The position numbers and the translations under genes are program-made. From positions 1 through 42,628 of the forward strand of contig JASBUV010000258.1 of NCBI GenBank assembly GCA_030147705.1: 42,628 nucleotides of DNA, read 5' to 3'. Positions 30,203-41,726 of this stretch are shown one piece after another; position 1 is the first letter of the stretch, and each line of letters begins with the position of its first letter. Source of the DNA: Gammaproteobacteria bacterium. Its GTDB lineage: Bacteria; Pseudomonadota; Gammaproteobacteria; Pseudomonadales; Pseudohongiellaceae. The notes under the pieces are model-generated. The model did not search any database. It was not told the origin of the DNA and was given only the letters and a program-made list of their open reading frames with translations.

Positions 30203-32644
30203 ATGAGCAACCCAGTTGACGAATCAGCCCCTGCAACTTTTCCACTTCTGCCACTGCGCGATGTCGTAGTCTATCCGCAAATTGTCCAGCCGCTGTTCGT
30301 CGGTCGTCCCAAGTCGATCAAGGCATTGGAACTCGCCATGGCGAGTGACAAGCAGGTCTTGCTGGTTGCGCAGAAGAACGCATCTGACGATGAACCAGGG
30401 GTTGATGATCTTTTTCAGATCGGCACCGTGGCCACAATCCTGCAATTGATTCGCTTGCCTGACGGTACTGTGAAAGTATTGGTAGAAGGGCTGGATCGTG
30501 CTCGCATCAAGGAAGTCTTCTTCGATGAAGATCACTTCCGCGCTGCAACAAACATCCTGGAACCTGAAACGGTTCCCGAGAAAGAGTCTGCACTGTTGAT
30601 TCGCTCCTTGCTGTCGCAGTTCGACCAGTACGTGCAACTCAGCAAGAAAATTCCACCCGAGGTCATGACCTCAATCTCCAGCATCGATGAACCGGGCAGG
30701 TTGGTAGACACCATTGCCTCGCACATGTCTTTGCAGTTGGAAGAAAAGCAAAACCTGCTTGAACTCGCCGGCTTACAGGCGCGGATTGAACATCTGATGT
30801 CCCTGATCGAAGCGGAAATTGATCTGTTTCAGGTCGAAAAACGCATCCGTGGCCGCGTTAAAAAGCAGATGGAGAAAAGTCAGCGTGAGTACTATCTGAA
30901 TGAGCAAATGAAGGCCATTCAGAAGGAGATGGGCGAACTGGATGACGTTCCCAATGAAACCGAGGAACTGAAACAGAAGATCGAAGATGCTGGCATGCCA
31001 AAAGAAGCCAGAGACAAAGCACAGCAGGAATTGAACAAGTTGAAGATGATGTCACCCATGTCTTCAGAAGCGTCCGTGGTTCGCACCTATCTCGACTGGA
31101 TGATCAGCATCCCATGGAAGAAGCGCTCACGAGTCCGGCTTGAACTCCCCAAAGCGGAAGAAATTCTCGAACACGATCACTATGGCCTCAAAGACGTCAA
31201 GGAACGAATCCTCGAGTATCTCGCGGTGCAAAAGCGCGTCAAGAAGCTGAAGGGGCCGATACTCTGTCTGGTTGGTCCTCCAGGTGTTGGCAAGACATCT
31301 CTGGGTGAGTCAATTGCTCGAGCAACCAATCGCAAATTCGTGCGCATGGCACTCGGTGGAGTACGCGACGAAGCGGAAATCAGAGGCCATCGCCGCACCT
31401 ATATAGGCTCTTTGCCGGGCAAACTGTTGCAGAAGCTCTCCAAAGTCGGCGTGCGTAATCCGCTGTTCCTGCTTGATGAAATCGACAAAATGGGTATGGA
31501 TCATCGCGGTGACCCGGCTTCGGCACTGCTTGAAGTACTCGACCCGGAACAGAACAACAGCTTCAACGATCACTATCTGGAAGTAGACTACGACCTGTCT
31601 GAAATCCTGTTCGTGTGTACTTCCAATAGCATGAACATCCCGGAGCCATTGCTTGACCGCATGGAAGTCATCCGGATTCCCGGCTATACAGAGGACGAAA
31701 AGGTCAATATTGCTCTCCGTTATCTGGTTCCCAAGCAATTGAAAAACAACGGCTTATCCAAAGATGAACTGGTCTTCGGTGAGGCGCCTGTCAGGGACCT
31801 GATTCGCTATTACACGAGAGAGGCAGGTGTCCGCGGGCTCGAACGCGAAATTGCCAAGGTATGCCGAAAGGTCGTTAAGGAGCATGCGCTGGCAGAAGGA
31901 AAAGCCAACGACAAAACCCGTGTGGAACTGACATCCGAACTGCTGGAGAAATATTCCGGTGTGCGCAAGTTCGACTATGGCAAGGCTGAAGAAGAGAACC
32001 AGATCGGTCAGGTCAACGGTCTGGCCTGGACTCAGGTCGGAGGCGAATTGCTGACTATTGAAGCCATCGCCGTCGAAGGTAAAGGCAAGACAATCAAGAC
32101 CGGATCGCTCGGCGATGTGATGCAAGAATCTATTCAGGCTGCCTTGACCGTGGTGCGCAGCCGGGCCAGGGCGCTCGGACTGAAACCCGATTTCCATGAG
32201 AAATTCGATTTGCACATCCATGTACCCGAAGGTGCCACTCCCAAAGACGGTCCCAGCGCTGGCGTTGGAATGTGTACTGCGCTGGTTTCTGTTCTCACCA
32301 ATATTCCGGTACGCGCTGATGTCGCGATGACTGGAGAGATCACCTTGCGCGGACAGGTATTGCGAATCGGTGGATTAAAGGAAAAATTGCTGGCCGCACA
32401 TCGTGGCAAGATTAAAACCGTGATCATTCCTGCCGACAATGAAAGAGACTTGACAGAAATTCCGGATAACATCAAAGCCGATTTGAAGATTGTTCCTGTC
32501 CGCTGGATTGACGAGGTACTGGAACATGCATTGCAGTATCAACCTACGCCTTTGAGCAGTGAAGAAAAGGTCGAAGAAAAGAAGGAAGGAAAAGCTGAAG
32601 ATATCGATCAAAGTGGTGACGAAAAGCACATAAATACCCACTAA
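30203..32644 (+). CDS. lon: Lon protease
   Basis: [68 protein letters not shown], catalytic DGPSAGVGM. Confidence 0.98.
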   Translation: MSNPVDESAPATFPLLPLRDVVVYPQIVQPLFVGRPKSIKALELAMASDKQVLLVAQKNASDDEPGVDDLFQIGTVATILQLIRLPDGTVKVLVEGLDRARIKEVFFDEDHFRAATNILEPETVPEKESALLIRSLLSQFDQYVQLSKKIPPEVMTSISSIDEPGRLVDTIASHMSLQLEEKQNLLELAGLQARIEHLMSLIEAEIDLFQVEKRIRGRVKKQMEKSQREYYLNEQMKAIQKEMGELDDVPNETEELKQKIEDAGMPKEARDKAQQELNKLKMMSPMSSEASVVRTYLDWMISIPWKKRSRVRLELPKAEEILEHDHYGLKDVKERILEYLAVQKRVKKLKGPILCLVGPPGVGKTSLGESIARATNRKFVRMALGGVRDEAEIRGHRRTYIGSLPGKLLQKLSKVGVRNPLFLLDEIDKMGMDHRGDPASALLEVLDPEQNNSFNDHYLEVDYDLSEILFVCTSNSMNIPEPLLDRMEVIRIPGYTEDEKVNIALRYLVPKQLKNNGLSKDELVFGEAPVRDLIRYYTREAGVRGLEREIAKVCRKVVKEHALAEGKANDKTRVELTSELLEKYSGVRKFDYGKAEEENQIGQVNGLAWTQVGGELLTIEAIAVEGKGKTIKTGSLGDVMQESIQAALTVVRSRARALGLKPDFHEKFDLHIHVPEGATPKDGPSAGVGMCTALVSVLTNIPVRADVAMTGEITLRGQVLRIGGLKEKLLAAHRGKIKTVIIPADNERDLTEIPDNIKADLKIVPVRWIDEVLEHALQYQPTPLSSEEKVEEKKEGKAEDIDQSGDEKHINTH

Positions 32645-32660
32645 ACCCGCATGTTTTCAG

Positions 32661-32690
32661 TTGACACGGCTTTCTGGCACTTGGTATAAA
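32661..32690 (+). promoter_or_regulatory. Sigma70 promoter of hupB
   Basis: TTGACA (32661-32666), 18 nt, TATAAA (32685-32690) preceded by TGG. Confidence 0.75.
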
Positions 32691-32851
32691 GATTCGGTCG
32701 CGCGGCACGTGCGACCTACATTTGGGGAACATTTCCAGATCGAATCACGACTTGAATTCAAAGAAATTTTGCGTAGGCTCCGGAAGCTCAGGTCATCGAA
32801 TTCAAGAACCAATCTTGATAAAAACAACTTAAATACGTAAAAGGGGATAAT

Positions 32852-33127
32852 GTGAATAAATCAGAACTTATAGATGCAGTTGCCGCAGCAGCCGATCTTC
32901 CCAAAGCAGCAGCTGGTAGAGCAATTGACGCAACAATCGATGCGATAACTGATTCTTTGAAGAAAGATGACCCTGTAGTTCTGGTAGGTTTTGGAACTTT
33001 CCAAACCAAGAACAGAGCTGCGCGCACCGGCCGCAATCCTCAAACAGGCGCTCCTATTGAAATCAAAGCGGCGCGCGTACCAAGCTTCAAGGCAGGTAAA
33101 GCATTAAAAGATTCTGTCAACTCGTAA
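32852..33127 (+). CDS. hupB: DNA-binding protein HU-beta
   Basis: [66 protein letters not shown]. Confidence 0.97.
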   Translation: MNKSELIDAVAAAADLPKAAAGRAIDATIDAITDSLKKDDPVVLVGFGTFQTKNRAARTGRNPQTGAPIEIKAARVPSFKAGKALKDSVNS

Positions 33128-33329
33128 GACAGATTAAGGTAAATAACGAGTATAAGACCAGGCGGTCAAGAATTTATCTTCGAAGTGTATGCGATGAATT
33201 TTGAGCCGGTAGAGACTCCGAATCGAATAAGCAAAATTCTGGAGCATTAATCTGAACGCCGATCTCTCTGAGTGTATTCGCTGGAATAATTGAAATCGGC
33301 TTTCAGAATCTGATCCGAGATCTAAACAG

Positions 33330-33354
33330 GGCGCATCTTCGATGCGCCTTTTTT
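33330..33354 (+). terminator. Intrinsic terminator
   Basis: GGCGCATC TTC GATGCGCC TTTTTT. Confidence 0.93.
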
Positions 33355-33446
33355 GCTTTTAAGCTGAAGCCTAACAATCACTTTCACGCTGATGGCTCTC
33401 AGACTATTAACGGCACTGCAAAGTGCAGCCAGGAATTAGTAAGACT

Positions 33447-35339
33447 ATGTTGCAAGATATTAGAGACAATTCACAGGGTGTAATCGCCAAAGTCATTATC
33501 GGCCTCATTGTTGCCGTTTTTGCGCTGTTTGGCGTTGAGTCGATCATAGGCGGCTTCGTCACTGCGCCACCCGTTGCGGAGGTTAATGGTGAAGAGATTA
33601 CTGATATCGAGCTGCAACAAAGCTCCCAGAATCTGCTGACATCGTTCGGTGGGAATATCGATGGCATCGATCAGGGACTGGTGGAGCAACTTGCCCTGAA
33701 CCAGCTTATTGAAGAGCTTGTGCTGCGTCAGGCAGCGAACAGGGCAAACCTGGGTGTATCCAGCGATACAATCGACCGTGCAATCGTGAATACCCCACAG
33801 TTTCAGATCAACGGCAGATTCGACCCCGATCTGACCCGCCGTACTCTGGCAGCTCAGGGATTTACCGTAGCTGCCTATCGAGCAGATCTCTATCAGCGCA
33901 TGGTAATCGGTCAGATGGCAAATGCCTTCAGTGGCTCCAACTTCGTGACCGATGCGGAGCTGGAACAGCTTGCCAGACTGACTCGCCAATCCCGTGATTT
34001 CCGATATGTCTCCGTGCCAATGGGTACAAGAACACTTGATCGAGCCATTACTGATGCGGAAATCCAGGAGTACTATGAGGCAAATCAGGAGCAATTCAGA
34101 GAAGATGAATCGGTAGTTGTCCGCTATGTTGTGCTGGATCAGGCCAACATAGCCGAAGAAATTACGGTGCCTGAATCCGAATTGCTGGCACTTTATGAAG
34201 AAGAGCGGGCATCGTTCGAAGGGGCTTCGGAAAAACGCGCGGCGCATATCCTGTTCGAAGTAGGCCCGAGCATGTCAGAGGCCGAGGCACTTGAGGCCGC
34301 GAGCAGCGCATACGAGCGAGTGCAGGCGGGCGAAGATTTTGCAGCTTTGGCTGCTGAACTTTCCAGCGATACAGGATCCGCACAACAAGGCGGTGATATC
34401 GGCTATACCGATGGCTCAGCGTTCCCCGATGCGATTGAAGAGGCGTTAGAGGTTCTTACGCTTAATGAGGTGTCCGAGCCCGTCGTTTCCGAGTTCGGTG
34501 TCCACCTGGTAAAGCTGACCGAAGACGCGCAAAACGTGTTCCCGAGTTTTGAAGAGTCACGTGCAAGACTGGAACGCGAAGCCAAAGCGGCAGAGGTTGG
34601 CTTGGCATACTCAGAACGACTGGAAACTCTATCCAATCTGGCGTTCGAAACAGGCGACCTTACCACCATCTCTGAACAGCTCGGATTAGCGGTTGTTACC
34701 AGTGATGCGCTGACCCGGGCTGGGTCAATTGGTATCTTCGCCAACCCGGCCGTTATCAATGCGGCATTCTCCGATTCTGTGCTGCTTGATGGCAATAACA
34801 GTGATGTCATCGAAATCAGCGATACCACTGCGGTCGTGCTTCGTGTTGAGCAGTTCAATGAGTCAACGATTTTGCCGCTCGAAGAAGTTGAGCCAGAGAT
34901 TGCAGTTATTCTGCGGCGCCAATATGAGCGTGAAGCCGTTCAGGAGATAGGCGAACAGCTACTGGCCGCTGCGACATCAGGGGAGGGGCTTGATGAGTTG
35001 CTCGCTGCCAACTCATTGAGCTGGATAGAACAAACCGGTGTTGAGCGCAATTCAGCTGCTGCCAATCGTGAGATTATTCAGGAAGTCTTTTCACTACCTG
35101 AGCCAGCGCCTGGTGCTTCTGAGCTCAGCGGCGTGACGCTCGCCAATGGAACGTTTGTGCTACTGGAATTAAATGCGGTAACCCAGGGTAGCCTCGCTTC
35201 ACTGTCCGAAGAAGAGCGCGAAAATATGCGCGCTTCCATGGCCGATGATTTTGGCCGCAATGACTTCAATGCCTATCTGGGAACACTGCGAGCGAATGCC
35301 GATATTCAAACCAATCTGGTGTCAGCCGACGGATTCTAG
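33447..35339 (+). CDS. ppiD: Peptidylprolyl isomerase PpiD/SurA N-terminal domain protein
   Basis: MLQDIRDNSQGVIAKVIIGLIVAVFALFGVESI anchor, parvulin domain (RAAHILFEVG...GGDIGYTDG...FGVHLVKL). Confidence 0.95.
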   Translation: MLQDIRDNSQGVIAKVIIGLIVAVFALFGVESIIGGFVTAPPVAEVNGEEITDIELQQSSQNLLTSFGGNIDGIDQGLVEQLALNQLIEELVLRQAANRANLGVSSDTIDRAIVNTPQFQINGRFDPDLTRRTLAAQGFTVAAYRADLYQRMVIGQMANAFSGSNFVTDAELEQLARLTRQSRDFRYVSVPMGTRTLDRAITDAEIQEYYEANQEQFREDESVVVRYVVLDQANIAEEITVPESELLALYEEERASFEGASEKRAAHILFEVGPSMSEAEALEAASSAYERVQAGEDFAALAAELSSDTGSAQQGGDIGYTDGSAFPDAIEEALEVLTLNEVSEPVVSEFGVHLVKLTEDAQNVFPSFEESRARLEREAKAAEVGLAYSERLETLSNLAFETGDLTTISEQLGLAVVTSDALTRAGSIGIFANPAVINAAFSDSVLLDGNNSDVIEISDTTAVVLRVEQFNESTILPLEEVEPEIAVILRRQYEREAVQEIGEQLLAAATSGEGLDELLAANSLSWIEQTGVERNSAAANREIIQEVFSLPEPAPGASELSGVTLANGTFVLLELNAVTQGSLASLSEEERENMRASMADDFGRNDFNAYLGTLRANADIQTNLVSADGF

Positions 35340-35400
35340 TACCGGCTGAAGACATTTGAGCAGTGTGCTTAAGACGCGCAAGAGCTCGACTAAATGGCAA

Positions 35401-35438
35401 AAAAAAGAGGCGATCCCTGTGGATACGCCTCTTTTTTT
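35401..35438. terminator. Bidirectional terminator between convergent ppiD and fabI
   Basis: AAAAAAGAGGCGATCC CTGT GGATACGCCTCTTTTTTT. Confidence 0.92.
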
Positions 35439-35455
35439 CTGTCTGGATTATGCAA

Positions 35456-36259
35456 TCAATCTTCATCACCGAGATCATTCAGTGATCCCATTGCGGTGGT
35501 GTTGAAGCCGCCATCGACATAAAGAATTTCACCCGAGATACCCGAAGCAAGATCAGAAGACAGAAACGCTGCTGCATTGCCAACTTCTTCGATCGTGACA
35601 TTGCGACGCAAGGGTGTCTGGCGCGCATTGTGGTCGAGCATCTTGCGGAAACTCTTGATACCGGAGGCTGCCAGCGTGCGTATCGGGCCTGCCGAGATCG
35701 CATTGACTCGGGTACCTTCCGGACCAAGGCTGCTCGCCATGTAACGTACATTCGCTTCCAGGCTCGCTTTTGCGAGGCCCATCACGTTGTAATTGGGCAG
35801 GCTGCGTACGGCACCAAGATAGCTCAGGGTGAGCAGGGAGCCCTGACGGTTGCGCATCAACTCTCTGCCACCCTTGGCCAGTGCAACAAAGCTATAAGAG
35901 CTGATCTCATGGGCGGTGATAAAGCCTTCACGAGTGGTGACATCCACGTAGTTGCCATCCAGCTCATTGCCCGGAGCAAACGCAACACAATGCACGATGC
36001 CGTCGAGTCCATCCCAGCTTTCGGAAAGCGCTGAGAACACATCATTTATCGCATTGTCGTCAGTGACATCGCAGGGATAGATGAGGGAAGAGCCCCAGGA
36101 TTCTGCAAACTTGGCTACCCGATCCTTGAGCTTGTCGTTTTGATAGGTAAAGGCCAGCTCGGCGCCTTCACGATGCATGGCGGCGGCGATACCGGAGGCA
36201 ATTGAGAGCTTGCTGGCTACCCCCAATACAAGAATTCGTTTGCCCGCTAAAAATCCCAT
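35456..36259 (-). CDS. fabI: Enoyl-ACP reductase FabI
   Basis: [61 protein letters not shown]. Confidence 0.97.
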   Translation of the reverse strand: MGFLAGKRILVLGVASKLSIASGIAAAMHREGAELAFTYQNDKLKDRVAKFAESWGSSLIYPCDVTDDNAINDVFSALSESWDGLDGIVHCVAFAPGNELDGNYVDVTTREGFITAHEISSYSFVALAKGGRELMRNRQGSLLTLSYLGAVRSLPNYNVMGLAKASLEANVRYMASSLGPEGTRVNAISAGPIRTLAASGIKSFRKMLDHNARQTPLRRNVTIEEVGNAAAFLSSDLASGISGEILYVDGGFNTTAMGSLNDLGDED

Positions 36260-36327
36260 AGTGTGCTTCCCTGATTATTCAAAAGGCGTATTTTACTGCA
36301 AAAGTGGCGCGCTTCGCCAAATCGGGT

Positions 36328-37884
36328 TTAGCGAATGCCGTGCATGAAATGCTTGAGCAAAGGGACAAGCAGCATAGCGAAAACGCCGACTCCGATACTG
36401 TACCAGCCGGCTGTACTATAGACGTCCATGTAGGTCGCCAGAGCGGCCGCTGGATCGGCAACTTCTCCACCTATGGTGTCGGAGCCTGTCATGGCGGCAA
36501 TGGTACCGGAAATATAGTTGCCTGCAGCCATCGCCAGGAACCAACAGCCCATCATCATGCCAACAACCTGAGGGACAGAGAGTTTGGTTGTCATGGAGAG
36601 TCCAACAGGAGAAATACATAACTCGCCGGACGTGTGAAAGAAGAACAGCAAAATGAGCCAGATCATGGCGACCTGGGTCGGATCAGTTGCAATGGACGAG
36701 CCGTAGACCAATACCAGAAAGCCAAGGCCTAGCTGGATGAGCGACAGAGCAAACTTCATCGGAGTGGAGGGTTCCCAACCACGACGAGCCAGGCCAATCC
36801 ACATCATGCTGAATAAGGGGGCTAGGGTAATAATGAAGAAGGCGTTAACCGACTGAAAGGCGGCGGCAGGAATCTCGAGCCCCATTAATTCACGATCAAT
36901 ATTGCGATCCGCCATCAGGTTGAGTGAGCTTCCTGTCTGCTCGAACAACGACCAGAACAGTACTTGATAACTCATCAGGAACAGGCAAACCAGCATGCGG
37001 TTCCGGTCATGGGGCTCACATCGCAATATGGCATACGCGATCACCACCAGTACCATAACAATCAGGGACAAGCCCAGCATGCCGCTCACCAGCGCCTGTT
37101 GCTGCATGAGCTGCCAACAAACAATCACACCGAGCAGAGAGAGCAGGTAAATTGCCCACTCCACGTTGATGCCTGGAACAACTGGCTTTTGCAGAAGATC
37201 GGGAGATTTGGGTTTACCCGCTTCCCCGAAATGATGCTGGCCACGAAGAAAGACGAGCAAGCCGAACAGCATGCCAATTCCGGCTACACCAAAACCCCAG
37301 CTGAAGCCCAGATACTGGAGCAGAAAGCCGCAAACGATTGCGCCAAGAAAAGAACCGAGATTAATGCCCATATAGAACAGGGCAAAAGCACCATCACGTC
37401 GGATGTCCTTGCGCTCGTACATGCTACCCACGAGGGTTGAGATGTTCGCCTTGAGAAAGCCAACCCCCATGATGATCAAACCCAGGGAGAGATAGAAAAT
37501 CTGCAAATAGAACTGATCGCGCTCGACGATTCGCTCTCCACCGACGAAGGTCTCTACAGCCTGGGCGCCTTCGATTGCCATGCCCAGATGGCCAGCTACC
37601 AGCAGAATTGCCCCGAGCACAACTGCTTTGTTAGGCCCGAGATAACGATCGGCGACGATACCGCCGATAACGGGAGTGATATAAACCAGTGAGATATACG
37701 CAGCGTAAATGCCAGCGGCGGCTTCATCCGAAAACAAAAAATGCTGGGTCAGATAGAAAATCAGCAGAGCCCGCATTCCGTAGTAACTGAAGCGTTCCCA
37801 CATCTCGGTGAAGAAGCAGGTCACCAGGCCTCGCGGGTGTCCCAAAAATTCTGGAGCGCTGTTTATTGTTGTTGTTGTGCTCAT
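36328..37884 (-). CDS. POT/PTR family proton-dependent oligopeptide transporter
   Basis: LGHPRGLVTCFFTEMWERFSYYGMRALLIFYLTQ, multiple TM helices, FFFHTSGELCISPVGLSM. Confidence 0.93.
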   Translation of the reverse strand: MSTTTTINSAPEFLGHPRGLVTCFFTEMWERFSYYGMRALLIFYLTQHFLFSDEAAAGIYAAYISLVYITPVIGGIVADRYLGPNKAVVLGAILLVAGHLGMAIEGAQAVETFVGGERIVERDQFYLQIFYLSLGLIIMGVGFLKANISTLVGSMYERKDIRRDGAFALFYMGINLGSFLGAIVCGFLLQYLGFSWGFGVAGIGMLFGLLVFLRGQHHFGEAGKPKSPDLLQKPVVPGINVEWAIYLLSLLGVIVCWQLMQQQALVSGMLGLSLIVMVLVVIAYAILRCEPHDRNRMLVCLFLMSYQVLFWSLFEQTGSSLNLMADRNIDRELMGLEIPAAAFQSVNAFFIITLAPLFSMMWIGLARRGWEPSTPMKFALSLIQLGLGFLVLVYGSSIATDPTQVAMIWLILLFFFHTSGELCISPVGLSMTTKLSVPQVVGMMMGCWFLAMAAGNYISGTIAAMTGSDTIGGEVADPAAALATYMDVYSTAGWYSIGVGVFAMLLVPLLKHFMHGIR

Positions 37885-37890
37885 AAGCTT

Positions 37891-39510
37891 TTATCGGGTT
37901 GCGGGTGGTTGAATGCGTATAATCTGATCCGGATATATCACTTCTTCGCCGCTGAAATTGTTCCAGCGCAGCAAGTCGTTAACGGCGAGGCCATGTTTGG
38001 CAGCGATCGCCGCCATCGTGTCGCCAGGCAAAACGCGGTAGTCCGCAGCCGAACGTGGCAGCGAGCTATCTGTCTCAGCCAGTGCGCTTCTCTCCACATA
38101 AGCCAGATCCAGCACTTGACCCGGCATGAGCAGATCATTGATTGAGAAGCCGTTGTGTGAGGCTATGTCGGACGAGCGCAGTTGAAAGCGGCGTGCAATG
38201 CTCCACAGATTGTCTCCAGACTGAACGCGATAGCTGGAAGGGATAGTGGCAGGCAGGGCAATCTCGGGGGCCAGTTCAGCAAGCTCAGTCATATTCTGGT
38301 CGCCATTCAAGCCGCGCGGAATCAACAAGGAGCGACCTGCGATGATCCGGTTGCCGCTTAAACGGTTAACAACCCGCAGGACGTCGACCTCGGTGCCAAG
38401 CCTGCTGGCGATGCCGCTCAACGTATCGCCCGGCTGAATCTCGTAGCGATCCCAGGTTAACAATTCACTGGATGGTATTCTGGCGACAGCCTGACTGAGC
38501 TGCTCGGCTTTGTCGACCGGCACATACAGGAACTGCGGGCTGTCAGGGTGAGTTGCCCACTGCCTGAAGCCTGCGTTGAGGTGGCGGAGTAACTCGTAGT
38601 CGGTATCAGCCAGTTCAGCGGCTTGCCGCAGGTCTATCTGGCCTGAAATCTCAACTCTGGAGATCTGCGGTGCATTGTCAATTGGCGGCAGCTCAATACC
38701 AAATGCCTGAGGGTTCTGGATGATTTTCGCTATCGCGAGCAATTTGGGAATGTGCGCACGGGTTTCGCGAGCCAGCCGCAAATCCCAGAATTCGACTCCA
38801 TCATCGAGCGATGAGCCGCTGCGCTCAATCGCCCGTCGCATGTTTGGTGAGCCCGTGTTATACGCAGCGAGAGCGAGCAGCCAGTCACCATCGAACTGAC
38901 CATGCAGGCGCTTTAGATAACTGATCGCCGCTTCTGACGAGGCGATCGCGTCACGACGGCCGTCGTACCACCAGTCTTGCTGTAAGCCGAAACTGCGCCC
39001 CGTGCTGCTGAGGAACTGCCACAGACCTACAGCGTGATCCACAGAATAGGCATTCGGATCGTAGGTACTTTCAATCACTGGTAGCAGGGCGAGTTCGAGG
39101 GGCAGCCCGTCCGCTTCGAGCAGTTCGACGATGGTATAGAGGAAAGGGGATGCTCTTTCGGTAACGACATCGAAGAAACGCTGATTGCCGGCATAGTCAT
39201 CCAGACGTGCCAACACAGTTTCATGATCATAATAATCGGTGAGTTGCAGGCCTTGCCGAATGCGTTCCCACATATCGGTGACCGGCAGCACTTCCTCTTC
39301 TTGCGGAGCAGGAATGCTGACAGTGGTGGCGCGGCGCTGCGAATTTACCGCTCGCGTCCGCGGCGATTCAGATTGTGCGGAGGGATTATCCGTATCACTT
39401 TCCGGGATCGTGCTACAGGCTTGAATAATAACAACAAGCCCAATACATAACAGGCGAAGCAGTCTGCTTGAACTGCCCCAGGACATTGACTTTCCTTGAT
39501 AGAGAAACAT
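37891..39510 (-). CDS. mltD: Membrane-bound lytic murein transglycosylase D with three LysM domains
   Basis: LLPVIESTYDPNAYSVDHAVGLWQFLSSTGRSFGL, AAYNTGSPNMRRAI; three LysM repeats; real start may be MSWGSSSRLL. Confidence 0.93.
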   Translation of the reverse strand: MFLYQGKSMSWGSSSRLLRLLCIGLVVIIQACSTIPESDTDNPSAQSESPRTRAVNSQRRATTVSIPAPQEEEVLPVTDMWERIRQGLQLTDYYDHETVLARLDDYAGNQRFFDVVTERASPFLYTIVELLEADGLPLELALLPVIESTYDPNAYSVDHAVGLWQFLSSTGRSFGLQQDWWYDGRRDAIASSEAAISYLKRLHGQFDGDWLLALAAYNTGSPNMRRAIERSGSSLDDGVEFWDLRLARETRAHIPKLLAIAKIIQNPQAFGIELPPIDNAPQISRVEISGQIDLRQAAELADTDYELLRHLNAGFRQWATHPDSPQFLYVPVDKAEQLSQAVARIPSSELLTWDRYEIQPGDTLSGIASRLGTEVDVLRVVNRLSGNRIIAGRSLLIPRGLNGDQNMTELAELAPEIALPATIPSSYRVQSGDNLWSIARRFQLRSSDIASHNGFSINDLLMPGQVLDLAYVERSALAETDSSLPRSAADYRVLPGDTMAAIAAKHGLAVNDLLRWNNFSGEEVIYPDQIIRIQPPATR

Positions 39511-40289
39511 TAAAAATTATCTTTCCATTGTCGAAGTGCGGCAAATGTTGAAGTCGCGTTGTCCAGCGACAGTTGGCTTTGACCTGCTACCCGCTCCCTA
39601 AGTTCCTGATTTTCACATCGCAGAAATGGATTGGTTGCCAATTCAAGACCGATATTCGAGGGTAGGGTAGGTATGCCTTGGTCCCGCTTCTGTTGTTCTT
39701 TTTCCGCCCGCTCTTGTAGTGCCATATTGGCGGGCTCGGCTGCCAGTGCGAATCGAAGATTGGCGAGCGTGTATTCATGGGTGCAGTACACCAGCGTTTC
39801 TGGAGGCAGACTGCTTAATTTATTCAGTGATACGAGCATTTGCTGCGGAGTTCCTTCGAAGAGACGACCGCAACCGGCAGCAAAAAGGGTGTCGCCACAA
39901 TACAACACGGGTTGCTTCGGAGTAGTGCTGTAGTACGCAATGTGATCAAGTGTGTGACCCGGCACCTCAAGAACAGAAAAACTGGCACCGAAAAGCTCAA
40001 GCTCATCACCTTCTTGCAGGGGATGAGTAATACCAACAATACGAGGGTTGCGGGGGCCGTAGACCGGCGCTGAAAACCTGTTGCTCAATTCAACGAGCCC
40101 GCCAGTGTGGTCAGGATGATGATGAGTAATCAGAATGCAACGCAGTGATAATTTTTCGCTGACCAGAAACTCCAACACTGGCGCGGCGTCACCCGGATCA
40201 ACAACACAGGCCTCAGCCGCATCGGTATCGATCAATGCCCAGATATAGTTATCTGTAAAAGCAGGTATTGGATGAACTCTGTCGAACAT
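39510..40289 (-). CDS. gloB: Hydroxyacylglutathione hydrolase (glyoxalase II)
   Basis: MFDRVHPIPAFTDNYIWALID, THHHPDHTGG, CGDTLFAAGCGRLFEGTPQQM; start at 40289, not the extended ORF start. Confidence 0.95.
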   Translation of the reverse strand: MFDRVHPIPAFTDNYIWALIDTDAAEACVVDPGDAAPVLEFLVSEKLSLRCILITHHHPDHTGGLVELSNRFSAPVYGPRNPRIVGITHPLQEGDELELFGASFSVLEVPGHTLDHIAYYSTTPKQPVLYCGDTLFAAGCGRLFEGTPQQMLVSLNKLSSLPPETLVYCTHEYTLANLRFALAAEPANMALQERAEKEQQKRDQGIPTLPSNIGLELATNPFLRCENQELRERVAGQSQLSLDNATSTFAALRQWKDNF

Positions 40290-40456
40290 CGTAAAAGTAC
40301 TTCTGAAATGGCGCACAAAGTCGACATAATATAGGGAAATCAGCGCATTACAAGCGAAAGCGCTGGCCCTTTGCGGCATGTCTGGTGCTCGCAAAGTCAG
40401 GGGGTTAGAATCTCTCTTCAAGCTCATTTCAGTGCCCGGGAAGCGTCGCTGCCGCC

Positions 40457-41251
40457 ATGAACATTCTTTCCAAACATCAGACCCGTCGCAGGCTGCTGCG
40501 TGGCATGCCAGACCCGGATTTGCTACAGCTCCGCATCGGGCAGTGGTTTCAGTCGCCACAGGGCAGGGAAGTCTGGCAAGTCGAGCGGGAGCACGTAGAG
40601 CCCATCATCAGCAGGCTGTTCGGGTATCACATCCTGCAAATCGGCTGTCATGAAGAGTATTCACTAATCGACAACAGCCCAGCGGGCCACAAGATTCAAT
40701 TCTCGCCAAGTTGGCGCAGTGGCAGTCAGCAGGCAGTAGCTGACAATGAAGAGCTCCCGCTTGCCAATGACAGCATGGACGTTGTGGTTTTGCACCATGC
40801 GCTTGATTTCACAGAAGATAATCATCGCCTTCTGCGCGAAGCAACGCGTGTTCTCAGGCCCGGAGGGCAGATGCTGATAGTGGGCTTTAACCCGGTCAGC
40901 TACTGGGGCTTCTGGAGGATTTTCAAGCGCAAGATTCATGTGCCCTGGCGGGCCCGGTTTATCTCCCGGCGCCGGCTGACTGATTGGCTGCATTTGCTCG
41001 ACCTGAAGATTGACAGGGTCAGCTATGGACTGCACTTTTCCCCGCTCAAGTATTCGCGGCTGCTCAAACATGCAGCTCGCTTTGAAAGATTGGGTAACCG
41101 GCTCTCCAGCCCTCTGGGTGGAGCCTATTTTGTGCTCTGCGTGAAACAGGTCGCCACAATTACCCCGATCGTACCTCGTTGGCAGGCTATACCCAGCAGA
41201 GCCACTGTGATTCCCGCTGCAGAAAACGTACGCGCCAAGAAGATACACTGA
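40457..41251 (+). CDS. Class I SAM-dependent methyltransferase
   Basis: [47 protein letters not shown]; divergent from gloB. Confidence 0.88.
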   Translation: MNILSKHQTRRRLLRGMPDPDLLQLRIGQWFQSPQGREVWQVEREHVEPIISRLFGYHILQIGCHEEYSLIDNSPAGHKIQFSPSWRSGSQQAVADNEELPLANDSMDVVVLHHALDFTEDNHRLLREATRVLRPGGQMLIVGFNPVSYWGFWRIFKRKIHVPWRARFISRRRLTDWLHLLDLKIDRVSYGLHFSPLKYSRLLKHAARFERLGNRLSSPLGGAYFVLCVKQVATITPIVPRWQAIPSRATVIPAAENVRAKKIH

Positions 41252-41265
41252 ACACAGGAAGGGTT

Positions 41266-41700
41266 TTGGCTGACATAGTAGAGATTTTTACGGATGGTGC
41301 CTGTCGTGGCAATCCGGGCCCCGGCGGCTGGGGAGTGCTCCTGCGCTATGGAGACGTTGAGAAGCGCCTGTATGGCGGAGAGCCAGACACGACCAATAAC
41401 CGCATGGAATTGCTCGCCGTTATCAAAGCACTGGAAGCGCTGAAAAAGCCCTGTCGAATCCGCCTCTCGTCTGATTCCAAATATGTTCTGGGCGGCATTA
41501 CCGAATGGATGCCGAACTGGAAGAAGCGTAACTGGAAAACAGCCAGCAAAAAACCGGTGCAGAACGTTGAACTATGGCAACGCCTGGACGCACTCGCGGC
41601 CGAACACGATATTGATTGGCAGTGGGTAAAAGGGCACAGTGGGCATCGGGAGAATGAGATCGCTGACCAGCTGGCTAATCAGGGGATAGATGAGCTGTAA
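41266..41700 (+). CDS. rnhA: Ribonuclease HI
   Basis: [47 protein letters not shown]; likely TTG start at 41266 after AGGAAGGG. Confidence 0.95.
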   Translation: MADIVEIFTDGACRGNPGPGGWGVLLRYGDVEKRLYGGEPDTTNNRMELLAVIKALEALKKPCRIRLSSDSKYVLGGITEWMPNWKKRNWKTASKKPVQNVELWQRLDALAAEHDIDWQWVKGHSGHRENEIADQLANQGIDEL

Positions 41701-41726
41701 CAGCTGTCGCCATTAATGGAAGCACT

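Noticed and set aside
31310-32221. Antisense ORFs in lon (142 and 155 aa)
   Set aside because: Shadow ORFs of a highly constrained gene.
32675-32690. TGGCACTTGGTATAAA as a possible sigma54 promoter
   Set aside because: The -12 element (TTGC) is missing; the sigma70 match TTGACA-18-TATAAA explains the sequence better.
33471-34247. 258-aa minus-strand ORF
   Set aside because: Lies entirely within ppiD on the opposite strand; composition is typical of a shadow ORF.
37891-39510. Repeated segments within mltD as a possible DNA repeat array
   Set aside because: Explained by three LysM protein domains.
40664-41248. 194-aa minus-strand ORF
   Set aside because: Antisense to the SAM methyltransferase coding region, no domain signal.
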